Assembly: GCA_026003475.1 (NCBI GenBank)
Contig: BPHJ01000001.1
Coordinates: forward strand, 444,545-508,544
Direction: 5' to 3'
Origin: Candidatus Kapaibacterium sp.
GTDB taxonomy: Bacteria; Bacteroidota; Ignavibacteria; Kapaibacteriales; NICIL-2
Length of the DNA: 64,000 bases
Position numbers and translations under genes: made by a program. The notes beneath the pieces were generated by a model that did no database searches, was not told where the DNA came from, and saw only the letters and a program-made list of their open reading frames with translations. Shown here piece after piece: positions 26,816 through 35,479 of the stretch. How positions within the stretch are numbered: position 1 is the stretch's first letter; each line of letters starts with the position of its first letter.

Positions 26816-27973
26816 ATGTTTTCGCTGGAATTATCTGAAACGCATGAAATGATCCGCCAGACAGCGCGGGAATTTGCGCTCAACGAAATTGCTCCGACCG
26901 CAGTCGAGCGCGATCGAACAGGCGAGTTTCCCGCCGAGATTGTGCGCAAGCTTGGTGAACTGGGCTTTTTGGGGATGATGGTCTCCCCTGAGTGGGGTGG
27001 CAGCGGCCTCGATTGCATTAGCTATGTTCTGGCAATGGAGGAAATTTCCAAAGTAGATGCCAGCGTCGGCGTGATTATGTCGGTCAACAATTCTCTGGTC
27101 TGTTGGGCGATCGAAACCTATGGCACCGATGAGCAAAAGGAACGCTTCCTCCGTCCCTTGGCACAAGGAGAAATAATCGGTGCGTTCTGCCTGTCGGAGC
27201 CCGAAGCGGGATCGGATGCAACCTCGCAGCATACGACTGCCACCCGTGAAGGAGATGAATGGGTCATCAATGGCACAAAGAACTGGATCACCAACGGCAC
27301 AACAGCCAGCGTGTACTTGGTCTTTGCGCAGACGAACCGCGAGCTGCGGCACCGTGGCATAACCTGCTTTCTGGTCGAGCGGGGAACTCCAGGATTTACG
27401 CACGGTGCAAAGGAAGACAAGTTGGGTATTCGCTCCAGCGATACCTGTTCGCTGGGATTCGACAACGTCCGCGTTCCCGACTCCAACCGCTTAGGTGAAG
27501 TCGGGCGTGGATTCAAGATCGCGATGGAAACCCTCAACGGGGGACGAATTGGCATTGCAGCGCAAGCACTCGGTATTGCGGCTGCATCGTTCGAAGCAGC
27601 GCTCCAGTATTCGCAGCAGCGGCATGCTTTCGGCAGGCCAATAGCGGAACTCCAGGCGATCCAATTCAAACTGGCTGACATGGCAACCAAACTCGATGCC
27701 GCACGTTTGCTGACTTACCGAGCAGCGTGGCTCAAGGATCAGCACCAACCCTACGTCAAGGAAGCTGCTCAAGCAAAACTGCTTGCCTCTCGTGTTGCTG
27801 TCGAGAATGCTCTCGACGCAATTCAGGTGCACGGTGGCTATGGGTACGTGCGGGAGTACTTAGTCGAGCGGTACCTTCGGGATGCCAAGATCACCGAGAT
27901 TTACGAAGGGACCAGCGAAATTCAACACATCGTCATTGCCCGCGAGCTGCTCAAGGAATACGCGCTTGCCTAA
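26816..27973 (+). CDS. Acyl-CoA dehydrogenase (short/branched-chain type)
   Basis: 385 residues. FAD enzyme that makes the alpha-beta double bond in an acyl-CoA. Seen: FCLSEPEAGSDATS and the KNWITNGTTA FAD/substrate region, the catalytic Glu in ITEIYEGTSEIQ (about residue 364), and QVHGGYGYVREYLVERYLRD. The catalytic Glu position is that of short-chain and butyryl-CoA-type enzymes and not of isovaleryl-type. The substrate is not certain. The stop shares CTAA with the convergent truA stop. Confidence 0.92.
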   Translation: MFSLELSETHEMIRQTAREFALNEIAPTAVERDRTGEFPAEIVRKLGELGFLGMMVSPEWGGSGLDCISYVLAMEEISKVDASVGVIMSVNNSLVCWAIETYGTDEQKERFLRPLAQGEIIGAFCLSEPEAGSDATSQHTTATREGDEWVINGTKNWITNGTTASVYLVFAQTNRELRHRGITCFLVERGTPGFTHGAKEDKLGIRSSDTCSLGFDNVRVPDSNRLGEVGRGFKIAMETLNGGRIGIAAQALGIAAASFEAALQYSQQRHAFGRPIAELQAIQFKLADMATKLDAARLLTYRAAWLKDQHQPYVKEAAQAKLLASRVAVENALDAIQVHGGYGYVREYLVERYLRDAKITEIYEGTSEIQHIVIARELLKEYALA

Positions 27974-28770
27974 CGCAGCAGGAGCAACGGTGTGATGGGT
28001 CCGCCCCTCGGATCGCCAGCATAGTACACGCGCTCCAAGAACAAGCCCGCTGCCGGCGCCAAGTAGCGGAGCGGCTCTGGTGATGGATGCTCAAGGTAGT
28101 CCAGCAGCACGTCGTCGCTAACTGTGCCGGTACCGACGCGAACCAACGTCCCGACAATTGCACGCGCCATGTGCCACAGAAAATGGGACGCCGTCAAACG
28201 CACCACTACCAACTGGCCGTGTTGCTCAATCCGAATTTCTTCGAGTAGCACTCGGTAGGAGCGCGTGCCCCGATCAGCTCGGGCAAAGGAGCGGAAATCA
28301 TGCATCCCCTCGAGCAGCTCGGCGGCATGCTGCATACGGGCAATATCGAGCGGCGATTGCACCCACCATGCGTAGTCTTTGACGAATGCGCCACGACGCA
28401 GAGCGATCTGGTAGAGGTAGCTCCGCGCGACAGCACTGCGCCGGGCATCGAACCAGTGCGGGACAGGCTCGACCCGAAGCACGTGTATGTCGGGGGCTAA
28501 ATACTGGTTGAGTGCAGTGCAGAGTTCGCCTGGATGGAAGTCCGTTGTCAGGTCAGAATGTGCTACCTGACCCAGTGCGTGGACTCCTGCGTCGGTGCGT
28601 CCAGCACCAGTACACGTCGCAGTGGCATCACCGCTAACCCTACGCAATGCGGCAATGATCTCGCCCTGGATTGTCCGGGCGTTCGGCTGAAGTTGCCATC
28701 CGCGATACCGTGAGCCGTCGTATTCAATGGTGAGTTTGTAGCGTTTGCGCCGCACGCTACTTTGCAACAA
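27970..28770 (-). CDS. truA: tRNA pseudouridine(38-40) synthase
   Basis: 266 residues. Converts uridines 38-40 of tRNAs to pseudouridine. The catalytic Asp is D60 in GAGRTDAGVHALGQVAH; YDGSRYRGWQLQPN and SFLWHMVR-like HFLWHMARAIVGTLV also fit. It overlaps the end of the PD40/OmpA gene by 14 bases. Confidence 0.95.
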   Translation of the reverse strand: MLQSSVRRKRYKLTIEYDGSRYRGWQLQPNARTIQGEIIAALRRVSGDATATCTGAGRTDAGVHALGQVAHSDLTTDFHPGELCTALNQYLAPDIHVLRVEPVPHWFDARRSAVARSYLYQIALRRGAFVKDYAWWVQSPLDIARMQHAAELLEGMHDFRSFARADRGTRSYRVLLEEIRIEQHGQLVVVRLTASHFLWHMARAIVGTLVRVGTGTVSDDVLLDYLEHPSPEPLRYLAPAAGLFLERVYYAGDPRGGPITPLLLLR

Positions 28771-30244
28771 TTTTCATTTCCACACGGCGGTTTTGGGCGC
28801 GTGCTTCGGGGGATGTATCCTTGACTTTGGGTTGCGATTTGCCATAGCCGACCGTTGAGATGCGCTTTTCATCTATCCCTTTGCTGACCAGGTATTTTTT
28901 GACCGCCTCAGCACGGCGACGCGAAAGCTGGAGATTGTAGTCGTCGCTACCGACGTCGTCGGTATGGCCTTCGATGCGAATCTTGACTTCTGGATGTTCG
29001 CGCAGAAACGTTGCTGCCAGATCAAGTTCGGGCAGTGACTCCTCCTTGAGGTCTGCTTTGTCGAAATCGAAAAAGACCAAAAGTCGGGTAGCGCTTTCGC
29101 TGGCGATCGGTGCAAGGTCAATGTTCTTTTCCAGGTCCCGACCGCGTTCGTCGGTTGGGACTTCGATTTGCTCGGAGTAGAAAAGATAGTCGGGATGATA
29201 GGCTGTCACTGCATAGCTCCGACCTGCGGTGAGCGTGACGTAATACTCGCCGGTTTCGTCGTCGCTGCGTAGAGTGGCGACCTTCTGCCGTGTCTTCAAG
29301 TCGGTAATGATGATGTCTGCGCCGACGGGAATCTGCGTTGTGCTGTTGCGAACGATTCCGTGCATGGTGACGACTGGCTCGGGCATTTCGGGATTAGGAA
29401 CGGCGCGGTAGAGGTCGTAGCCGCCATTGCCCCCGGCGCGATCACTGGCAAAGTATGCTGTCGTGGAATTAGGCAGCGCGATATAGCTAATGTCGTTGTC
29501 GGAGGAGTTGATGGGTGTGCCGATATTCTGTGGCTGGGAAAACCGTGTGCCTTGCAATCGTGCCACATAGATATCGTAGCCTCCAAGACCACCCGGACGA
29601 TTACTGGCGAAATAGAGCGTTTTGTTGTCTGGTGCAATCGAAGGGGTCATTTCGTCGAATTCGGTGTTGAGCTCGCTAAGCGGTTCCGGAGCAGACCAGC
29701 GATCACCGAGCCAGCGAGAGCGGTACAGATCAATTCCTCCTTTCCCGCCGGGACGGTCGCTGGCAAAGTAGAGCGTGCGCCCATCGCTCGAGAGCGATGC
29801 TTGCGAATCCCATGCGCTCGAGTTGAGCGGTGCACCCAGTGGGACGGCTTTGTCCCAGTACCCTTCGGTGCGCTTGCTGACGTAGAGATCCGTCCTGCCT
29901 TCAGAACCAGACTCGTGTTGGTAGGCAGAAATGATCATTAATTGCCCATCGGGTGTGAGGGTGGGGCAGCCAACCTGTTTTGCATCGCCAAGCGTGCGAA
30001 TGCGGTCAGGGCTTCGCCATTGGCCGCCGCGGGAGCGGCAGACGTAAATGCGCTGCTCCCCTGAGCGATCGGAGGTAAAGTAAAGCGTTGCACCGTTGTG
30101 GGTAACAGCCGGACAAAAATCATCGGCGGCGCTGTTGTACTCGAACGGAAAAACTTCGACTGTTGGTCGCAGCGTCCGCTGTTGAATTTGAGCCATCACA
30201 GCGATTGGTAGAGCAGCAGCCAAAACCAGAATCCACCGCTTCAT
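28757..30244 (-). CDS. PD40 beta-propeller / OmpA-family peptidoglycan-binding protein
   Basis: 495 residues from ATG 30244, with GGAGG upstream. A signal peptide (to about VMAQ) is followed by at least five PD40 blades (TLYFTSDRSGEQRIY, TLYFASDRPGGKGGIDLY, TLYFASNRPGGLGGYDIY, TAYFASDRAGGNGGYDLY). Then comes a carboxypeptidase-regulatory-like beta sandwich (about 310-375) and an OmpA domain (FFDFDKADLKEES, IRIEGHTDDVGSDDYNLQLS). This order resembles the T9SS component PorE without its TPR part. It anchors to peptidoglycan from the outer membrane side. Confidence 0.88.
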   Translation of the reverse strand: MKRWILVLAAALPIAVMAQIQQRTLRPTVEVFPFEYNSAADDFCPAVTHNGATLYFTSDRSGEQRIYVCRSRGGQWRSPDRIRTLGDAKQVGCPTLTPDGQLMIISAYQHESGSEGRTDLYVSKRTEGYWDKAVPLGAPLNSSAWDSQASLSSDGRTLYFASDRPGGKGGIDLYRSRWLGDRWSAPEPLSELNTEFDEMTPSIAPDNKTLYFASNRPGGLGGYDIYVARLQGTRFSQPQNIGTPINSSDNDISYIALPNSTTAYFASDRAGGNGGYDLYRAVPNPEMPEPVVTMHGIVRNSTTQIPVGADIIITDLKTRQKVATLRSDDETGEYYVTLTAGRSYAVTAYHPDYLFYSEQIEVPTDERGRDLEKNIDLAPIASESATRLLVFFDFDKADLKEESLPELDLAATFLREHPEVKIRIEGHTDDVGSDDYNLQLSRRRAEAVKKYLVSKGIDEKRISTVGYGKSQPKVKDTSPEARAQNRRVEMKIVAK

Positions 30245-30258
30245 GGGATGCGCCTCCG

Positions 30259-31107
30259 TTATAGGTTGAACCACAATCCAAGCACGAGTTGCAGGGCGTG
30301 CAATCGCCGGTTCGTGAATGCGTAGACCTGCCCGAGCACAGGATGGTAGCCAGAACTGAGATTATCACCAGCGAGTGGATTGAGAAAGATCTGTCCTGCC
30401 AGGCGAGGGAGAAACACGATATTCTCGCTCAAGGGGATGCGGTAGCCAACACTGAGGTCGATTGACCACCGAGCAGCGTTGAATGCACTGGTGTTCGAGC
30501 CAGATTCCTGGCGCCGTTGACCAATAGCATTGCCAACGTCGTCGTAGAATTGGCACGTCCCGCTGGTGATTGAGTCAGTCTCGGTAAACGAGGCATTACT
30601 TCGGCTGTGGTACGTCGCGCCGGCAAGGACCACCCAGTTCTCCTCGAAGCGATAGCGGAGTGCAACGCCGCCAGTCCAGTATGCGATAGTTTGGGAAGTT
30701 GTGTGTTCGACTCGCGTGGGAATGAATAGCCCACTTCCTGGCGGAGTTTCGCAGGGTGAATCCAAAAATCCGCTCGTGGTAAAATGCTTTTGATCATAGC
30801 CAAGTCGTGTCTGAATTCCCAGAGCATCAGTGAGCGCATAGTCCACCGCGAGATTGACCAATGGTCCCAGCCCGCTGCCCCCGGTGAGGTTCGTTTGATA
30901 GTCGGGTGCTTGGTGCTCGGTCACGTCTTGTCCAAACAGGCTCAGCGAACCACCAACTTCGACGCCGAGTGCCCATGGATTCTTGACCAACCCTTCCGCC
31001 ATCACTTGTGGCGGCGGTGTTGAGCGCCCTTGAGGCCGCAAAACATCTTCGTCAGCATAGCCTGCAGTTCCCAGCAATAAGACACCCAAAAGAAATCGTC
31101 TCAGCAT
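30259..31107 (-). CDS. Outer-membrane beta-barrel protein, partner of PD40/OmpA gene
   Basis: 282 residues with signal peptide (MLRRFLLGVLLLGTAGYA). GAGGA precedes the ATG, and a TAGTTTTG promoter element lies ~30 bases upstream. The body shows alternating barrel-type strands (WALGVEVGGSLSLFGQ, GVALRYRFEENWVVLAGATY, LSVGYRIPLSENIVFLP) and ends LQLVLGLWFNL. It has the size and position of a porin-like partner of the PD40/OmpA protein 14 bases downstream. Exact family unknown. Confidence 0.7.
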   Translation of the reverse strand: MLRRFLLGVLLLGTAGYADEDVLRPQGRSTPPPQVMAEGLVKNPWALGVEVGGSLSLFGQDVTEHQAPDYQTNLTGGSGLGPLVNLAVDYALTDALGIQTRLGYDQKHFTTSGFLDSPCETPPGSGLFIPTRVEHTTSQTIAYWTGGVALRYRFEENWVVLAGATYHSRSNASFTETDSITSGTCQFYDDVGNAIGQRRQESGSNTSAFNAARWSIDLSVGYRIPLSENIVFLPRLAGQIFLNPLAGDNLSSGYHPVLGQVYAFTNRRLHALQLVLGLWFNL

Positions 31108-31138
31108 ACGTCCTCGGAACCGTTGGTACGACCAGACG

Positions 31139-31146
31139 CAAAACTA
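31139..31146 (-). promoter_or_regulatory. Putative -7 element for barrel-PD40/OmpA-truA run
   Basis: TAGTTTTG on the minus strand, an exact TAnnTTTG, giving a leader of about 27 bases with a good GAGGA ribosome site. Confidence 0.5.
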
Positions 31147-31167
31147 CACATTTGGGTCATTACCATC

Positions 31168-32010
31168 ATGCCTGTTACCAACGACTCGTACACTCTGGCA
31201 ATTGTGCTGGGAAATACCAACGCTCGGCATTTTCGGTTGTTGTTGCGCTCGATTCTCAACCAATCGCGCCTGCCAGCAGAGGTGCTCTATGTTGGGCTGC
31301 CAATGACCGGCTCTGCTGTTGCGCACCATGCGTCACGGCGTCCGCTCGCTCTTGATGTTGAGCAGAGGCTGCTGTGGTGTCCGATTGCTGATTCGGATGA
31401 GCCAATGGTCAATTGGAGCATTCTCGAAACGGTTGCTTATAGCGCCCAGACTGGGTCGGTGTTGATCACCAGTAGCGATGTGGTGGCGCATCGAGACTTT
31501 GCTGGTGCGTTGCTCGACTTGGCCGGTACGACAGCAATCGCGACAAGTTTCCCGGTAGTGCTCTCGCCTGCGCTTTCCGATCGCCTTGATGAACCGGCTA
31601 TTGATGCCGGTGAGCCATTCGCATCGTGGTGGCGGGTACTCATGGATGGAATTTTCGGGCAGACGCACCGTGCAGCACGGATTATCCCCTCTGGACGCTT
31701 GGGTGCAGCACTCGATCGTCTTTCCCTGGGGCGGCAGCTTTCGAGCAGTGCACTTGCCATGACCCGGCAGACACTTGACCAACTTCTATCGGTACGGCAC
31801 CACGGGAACTCGTCGTCGAGACTCCCGGCTCTACTTGCATCGGCGGGTATCCGGTATCAGTGTGCAACGCGGCAGGCGCGGCATGCGCGACTGGCCGAGA
31901 CGCGACCACAAATTTTTGCGCTTGCTCCGATAACAGAGTCACAGTGGAGCACTCCACCACTGGGCGTCCTGGATGTCCGACCAGTGCTCCATCGCCACCG
32001 GTTGAACTAA
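31168..32010 (+). CDS. Glycosyltransferase family 2-like protein
   Basis: 280 residues from ATG 31168. The N-terminus (TLAIVLGNTNARHFRLLLRS followed by ILNQSRLPAEVLYVG) matches the start of GT-A family 2 enzymes. A DxD-like site is not clear: the expected position reads ITSSDVVAHRDF. The C-terminal part is not recognisable. It may be a divergent GT2 or a nucleotide-sugar-binding relative. It precedes the lipid-exporter-like ABC gene by 19 bases, which fits an envelope role. Confidence 0.5.
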   Translation: MPVTNDSYTLAIVLGNTNARHFRLLLRSILNQSRLPAEVLYVGLPMTGSAVAHHASRRPLALDVEQRLLWCPIADSDEPMVNWSILETVAYSAQTGSVLITSSDVVAHRDFAGALLDLAGTTAIATSFPVVLSPALSDRLDEPAIDAGEPFASWWRVLMDGIFGQTHRAARIIPSGRLGAALDRLSLGRQLSSSALAMTRQTLDQLLSVRHHGNSSSRLPALLASAGIRYQCATRQARHARLAETRPQIFALAPITESQWSTPPLGVLDVRPVLHRHRLN

Positions 32011-32029
32011 CCACGAACCTTGTTGCCTG

Positions 32030-33844
32030 ATGCGTACGTTCCGGCGGGTCGCTGCATTCTTGCGTCCATATTGGTGGCTCTTTGTGCTCTCGCTGATTGG
32101 CAATGCAGCGCTGGGTGCGTTTGGCGCCTTGAGTATGGCGGTGATCGAGCCTGTTCTTTCGACGCTGTTCGGCACAAGTTCTGCAGCAGCGCGGCCGGCA
32201 GGCGTTCCGTCCTCGATCAAGGACAAGGTCTTCGATCTGCTTTTTGGATGGCTTCTGACGCCAGACCCTCAACGAACGCTCCTCCAGCTGGCGGGGTTCA
32301 TCATTGCCATGTTCGTGGTGAAAAATGTCGTCAAGTACGCTACCGGACAAATCAACGTACGCTTGGGGGAGTGGGTCATTCGGGATATGCGGCACTTAGT
32401 GTTTTCGCGGATGGTGGAATTGCCCGTGAGCTTTTTCAACCGCATGCGGAGTGGGGAACTTATTGCGTTGGTGACCAACGAAGTCGGCACGATGCACAGC
32501 ACCCTGGTTCCATTCATGGTGACGCTCATTCGGGCACCGATGGAAATTGCATTGTTGCTGGGATTGCTCCTTGCTCTATCGCCGACGCTGACACTGGTTG
32601 CGCTCAGTACCAGTGGCGGTACGTTGTTGATTATTCGGATCGCGCGACGGTATTTGCGTCGCTACTCCCAACGGATGCAGGAAGCAGCAGCGCAATACAC
32701 CAGTACGCTCCATGAAGGCATCGGCGGTATCCGCATCGTCAAGGCGTTCGGTGCCGAGCAGCGCTTGCGTACTCGCTTTTGGGGTGATCTGCAGCGCTAC
32801 GTTCGTTCTGCTGTCAAGCTCACTGCCGTCAACGATATGGTTCCCGCGATCGGTGAAACACTTGCCATTGCAGCCCTGGCGGTGGTGCTCTACATTGGCG
32901 GGCAAGAAGTTTTCAACGGCACCATGCGTGGTGCGGATTTGATGACTTTCTTGTTTGCGCTTTTTGCGATCATGGCACCGATTGCGTCGCTAACGGGTGT
33001 TCCAGGACAGATTCAACGTGGTATTGTAGCCGCCGAGCGTGTGTTTGCAGTTGTGGATTCAGCTGCATCACTCAAGGATGGTAGCTTGGAATGTCCACCG
33101 TTGCAACGCTCGGTACGCTTCGAAAGTGTCAGCTTCAGCTACGATGGCGAGCGGCCCGTTCTGCAAAACATCACTCTCGAGTTAGAGCGAGGAAAAACCG
33201 TTGCTCTCGTCGGGATCAGTGGGAGCGGTAAATCCACACTTGCCGATTTGCTGGTGCGGTTCTATGACCCAACCAGTGGGCGCATTAGCTACGATGGGAC
33301 CGACATTCGGCAGTTCCGTGTTGCTTCGTATCGGCGGCGCTTTGGTGTGGTCTCACAGGATGCAGTGCTGTTCAACGACACTGTTGCGGCAAACATCGCA
33401 CTTGCAAAGCCCGATGCGACGCGGGAAGAGATCGAACGCGTGGCACGCATTGCGCATGCGCATGAATTCATCACCCAGCTTCCCGATGGTTATGACACGC
33501 GCATTGGGGATCGCGGTGTTCGGCTTTCGGGTGGTCAGCGGCAGCGAATCGCAATCGCCCGGGCATTACTTGCCGATCCGGACATTGTGATCTTCGACGA
33601 AGCAACATCGGCGCTCGATAGCGAGTCCGAACTTCAGGTGCAGCAGGCAATTGCCGACGTGCTTCGCGATCGAACGGCGTTGATTATTGCTCACCGGCTC
33701 TCAACGGTTCGCGATGCTGATTGTATCTACGTTCTCGACCGTGGCCAGATCGTCGAAGTGGGCACTCATGACGAGCTTGTTGCCCGCAGCGATGGTGTCT
33801 ATGCTATGCTCTACACGTTGCAAACAGAAGGTGTTCGGATATGA
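32030..33844 (+). CDS. MsbA-like ABC exporter (fused membrane and ATPase domains)
   Basis: 604 residues. Six membrane segments (about 15-300) precede one ATPase domain: Walker A GISGSGKST (about 395-403), Q loop SQDAVLFNDTV, signature LSGGQRQRIAIARALL (about 499) and Walker B IVIFDEATSALD (about 520-527). Half-transporters of this shape work as homodimers and often flip lipid A or other lipids. With kdsD and glycosyltransferases in the window, lipid-A-type export is plausible but not proven. Coupled by ATGA to the next gene. Confidence 0.9.
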   Translation: MRTFRRVAAFLRPYWWLFVLSLIGNAALGAFGALSMAVIEPVLSTLFGTSSAAARPAGVPSSIKDKVFDLLFGWLLTPDPQRTLLQLAGFIIAMFVVKNVVKYATGQINVRLGEWVIRDMRHLVFSRMVELPVSFFNRMRSGELIALVTNEVGTMHSTLVPFMVTLIRAPMEIALLLGLLLALSPTLTLVALSTSGGTLLIIRIARRYLRRYSQRMQEAAAQYTSTLHEGIGGIRIVKAFGAEQRLRTRFWGDLQRYVRSAVKLTAVNDMVPAIGETLAIAALAVVLYIGGQEVFNGTMRGADLMTFLFALFAIMAPIASLTGVPGQIQRGIVAAERVFAVVDSAASLKDGSLECPPLQRSVRFESVSFSYDGERPVLQNITLELERGKTVALVGISGSGKSTLADLLVRFYDPTSGRISYDGTDIRQFRVASYRRRFGVVSQDAVLFNDTVAANIALAKPDATREEIERVARIAHAHEFITQLPDGYDTRIGDRGVRLSGGQRQRIAIARALLADPDIVIFDEATSALDSESELQVQQAIADVLRDRTALIIAHRLSTVRDADCIYVLDRGQIVEVGTHDELVARSDGVYAMLYTLQTEGVRI

Positions 33845-35253
33845 AAGTTGGAGACATCATCGAGCTGACTGTTGAATCGCTCGGCTTTGAGGGCATTAGC
33901 ATTGCTCGGAATAATGGCTTCGTAGTCCACATGCGCGGTGCCTTACCAGGGGAACAGGTGCGCGCGCGCATTCGGCGGAAGAAGCGCTCTTATGCAGAAG
34001 CAGAGCTTGTCGAAATTCTCCAGCCGTCTCCGCAACGTCGGCAACCGCCGTGTCCGTATGCAGGCGATTGCGGCGGCTGCAGTTGGCAATTTGCGCACTA
34101 TGACGAGCAGCTCCGCTGGAAACAGCAGCAGGTCCGCGATGCATTCGAGCGCATTGGCCATATTGCCGTGGAGGAATATCGCCCGATCATTGCTTCGCCA
34201 ATCGAGTTTGGCTACCGCGCGAAGATGGAATTTACCTGCTCCGATCGCACCTGGATACCCGAGCAGCAGTGGCGCAGTTTGGAGCCAGTGGCAATGGAGC
34301 GAAAGCGCCCCGCAATCGGACTCCACGTTCGGGGACGCTTCGATGCCGTGCTCGACATCGAGCGATGCTTGCTCCAGGATGAGCTTGCCAATGCGATTCT
34401 GGAGACCATTCGGCATCATATCCGCTCGGCAGGAATTGCGTGCTATAACCAGCGCTCGAAGACAGGCTTTCTGCGCACCATCGTTCTTCGGCGTAGTCGC
34501 ATTGGCGAGGGGATGGTCGTCTATACGACCACCTCGCCTCAACGACACGAGGAGGAACAGTTCCTCGAACGCTGCACCCAGGAACTGGCCGAGCGTTTCG
34601 CATTTGTGCAAAGTGTGCAGTGGGCACTCAACGATACGCCGTCACCAGTGCCACCAGGACCATACCGTCTGCTGCACGGACACCAGTACATCCGGGACAT
34701 CGTCGCGGGTATCGAGTTTCACATTTCGGCGCAGTCGTTTTTTCAATCGAACATAGCACAGGTAGAGCAGTTCATCGAAACAGTCGTCGCTGCAGCAGCA
34801 CTCACCGCTGACGAGGATGCATGGGACCTGTACGCCGGAATTGGAACGCTCACGCTACCGTTGGCACGACGCTGTCGTTTCGTGGTTGGCGTGGAAAGCA
34901 ATGCGGCTGCAACCGAAGACGCGATGGCAACGGCAGCACGCAATGAGATCAAGAATGCGCAGTTCCTGGCGACGGACCTGCACACACCAGCGGGTATTCA
35001 AACGCTCGATGGATTACCTAACCCACAGGTTGTTGTCATTGATCCGCCACGAGCCGGAATGCATGCACGGCTGGTCGAATACGTTCTCCATCGAGCGCCA
35101 GAGCGGATTGTGTATGTGTCCTGTAACCCCACAACGCAAGCACGCGATATCGCACTGATGTCCGAGCGATACCGCGTGCGAGCAGTCCAGCCGATAGATA
35201 TGTTCCCGCAGACCTACCACGTCGAGAACGTGGCAATCCTGGAACGCCGCTAA
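33841..35253 (+). CDS. RlmD/TrmA-family rRNA or tRNA (uracil-C5)-methyltransferase
   Basis: 470 residues. N-terminal TRAM domain (about 1-60), then Fe-S cysteines in CPYAGDCGGCSWQ with a further Cys in ERCLL. The SAM-binding DLYAGIGTLTLPLA comes next, then the catalytic Cys in YVSCNPTTQARDIALM. The substrate could be 23S rRNA U1939 (RlmD) or U747/tRNA; the cluster and TRAM domain favour RlmD-like enzymes. The start overlaps the ABC stop. Confidence 0.9.
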   Translation: MKVGDIIELTVESLGFEGISIARNNGFVVHMRGALPGEQVRARIRRKKRSYAEAELVEILQPSPQRRQPPCPYAGDCGGCSWQFAHYDEQLRWKQQQVRDAFERIGHIAVEEYRPIIASPIEFGYRAKMEFTCSDRTWIPEQQWRSLEPVAMERKRPAIGLHVRGRFDAVLDIERCLLQDELANAILETIRHHIRSAGIACYNQRSKTGFLRTIVLRRSRIGEGMVVYTTTSPQRHEEEQFLERCTQELAERFAFVQSVQWALNDTPSPVPPGPYRLLHGHQYIRDIVAGIEFHISAQSFFQSNIAQVEQFIETVVAAAALTADEDAWDLYAGIGTLTLPLARRCRFVVGVESNAAATEDAMATAARNEIKNAQFLATDLHTPAGIQTLDGLPNPQVVVIDPPRAGMHARLVEYVLHRAPERIVYVSCNPTTQARDIALMSERYRVRAVQPIDMFPQTYHVENVAILERR

Positions 35254-35257
35254 GGTG

Positions 35258-35452
35258 CTACGATTCTCCTTTGCGGGCGACTTTGATGGCTTGAATTTCG
35301 GTACGGATTTCTTGCGCTAAACGGCGAAGTTCCTGCAATCCTTTGCGCAAACGGGTTCCTGCTGCGTTCTTGCCCTTGACGTAGAACTTTTCGAAGTCTT
35401 CCTTCATTGCCTCGATACGCTGGACAAGTTCTGTGTAGCGGTCTGCACTCAT
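35258..35452 (-). CDS. Histone H1-like DNA-binding protein (Hc1 type)
   Basis: 64 residues, Lys/Arg-rich and helical: YTELVQRIEAMKEDFEKFYV, then KGKNAAGTRLRKGLQELRRL and AQEIRTEIQAIK. This is the short Hc1-like histone H1 protein common in Bacteroidota, thought to bind DNA. It lies 4 bases from the convergent methyltransferase stop and 27 bases after the subtilase gene, with its own promoter-like element. Confidence 0.85.
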   Translation of the reverse strand: MSADRYTELVQRIEAMKEDFEKFYVKGKNAAGTRLRKGLQELRRLAQEIRTEIQAIKVARKGES

Positions 35453-35463
35453 GGAGAATGTTA

Positions 35464-35471
35464 CGAAGGTA
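35464..35471 (-). promoter_or_regulatory. Putative -7 element for histone H1-like gene
   Basis: TACCTTCG on the minus strand, only 11 bases before the ATG, which would give an almost leaderless transcript. No ribosome site is visible between them. Confidence 0.3.
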
Positions 35472-35479
35472 GTGAAACA

